Of a stretch of DNA of 64,000 nt, positions 63,870 to 64,000 are shown piece by piece. The stretch spans positions 806,001-870,000 of the forward strand of contig NZ_JBBUKT010000001.1 in NCBI RefSeq assembly GCF_038066715.1. The letters are read 5' to 3'. Positions within the stretch are counted from its first letter, which is position 1, and each line of letters begins with the position of its first letter. This DNA is from Luteolibacter sp. Y139 (GTDB lineage: Bacteria > Verrucomicrobiota > Verrucomicrobiia > Verrucomicrobiales > Akkermansiaceae). A program made the position numbers and the translations under genes. Below the pieces are notes generated by a model. The model was given only the letters and a program-made list of their open reading frames with translations. It did not search any database and was not told the origin of the DNA.

Positions 63870-64000
63870 TCACGGCGAATGAGTGGTCGGATCTGCCTTC
63901 TGAGCCTTGGCCGAAGGCTTCGGCTCCGGGAAACGCAGGCCGACGATGTCGCCGTTCTCCAAGGCCATCTCATCGACCTGCTCGCGGGTCGCCCAGACTT
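63870..64000 (-). CDS. C-terminal end of an unidentified protein (partial, right edge)
   Basis: The last 42 codons of a minus-strand gene that runs off the right end, ending at TGA 63870-63872. The segment reads VWATREQVDEMALENGDIVGLRFPEPKP and then a low-complexity Lys/Ala/Thr tail, which looks like a genuine coding C-terminus. It is too short for identification, and the frame could shift with more sequence. Confidence 0.5.
   Translation of the reverse strand, partial: VWATREQVDEMALENGDIVGLRFPEPKPSAKAQKADPTTHSP

Overview
The window looks like a chromosomal segment of a high-GC member of the Verrucomicrobiota, probably near Luteolibacter/Haloferula. The evidence is family content: a DUF6797 protein paired with a PA14/multi-heme cytochrome, a sulfatase, a very large secreted TPR protein, a LamG/thrombospondin-3 metalloprotease, a GxGYxYP protein, and a GT2/methyltransferase/deacetylase fusion. 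Several genes start with GTG or TTG and have weak Shine-Dalgarno sites. The genus is inferred, not shown. Nearly all long ORFs opposite these genes are shadows created by the GC-rich third positions.

Layout. 0-6 kb: small secreted protein, DoxX/MauE membrane protein, C39-like peptidase, AraC regulator, aldo/keto reductase and lysA with a clear terminator. 6.2-8.3 kb: a lower-GC minus-strand pair, a TIR protein and a partner with a possible PD-(D/E)xK-like core; this is the best candidate for an undescribed defence-like system. 8.6-26 kb: EamA transporter, a 1,886-aa metzincin with four LamG modules, a ~2,724-aa secreted TPR protein and a GxGYxYP/discoidin protein. 26-36 kb: WrbA, an alpha/beta hydrolase, two PAS-rich histidine kinases, two stand-alone receivers and an unknown membrane protein. 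36-40.5 kb: YhaM-type HD nuclease, RecO, TPR protein, NlpC/P60-like protein and a cation efflux protein.

40.6-42.4 kb: a lower-GC HNH protein just downstream of the RNase P RNA gene, then a DUF456 protein. 42.6-47 kb: DUF6797 beta-propeller protein and PA14/cytochrome c, probably a secreted oxidation module. 47-52.4 kb: small genes (one 34-aa membrane ORF), a hairpin-rich intergenic element, the GT2-NodS-NodB-type fusion and an outer-membrane beta-barrel. 52.4-62.9 kb: mutS, PHP phosphatase, cytochrome b562-like protein, L,D-transpeptidase, TPR lipoprotein-like protein, M42 aminopeptidase, sulfatase and SDR oxidoreductase. The end holds tRNA-Tyr(GTA), an HU-type DNA-binding protein and the C-terminus of a gene running off the right edge.

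No CRISPR array, insertion sequence, prophage or rRNA was seen. Many convergent gene pairs are separated by strong hairpins. The two lower-GC islands (6.2-8.3 kb and 40.6-41.3 kb) are the clearest accessory insertions in an otherwise ordinary chromosomal backbone.
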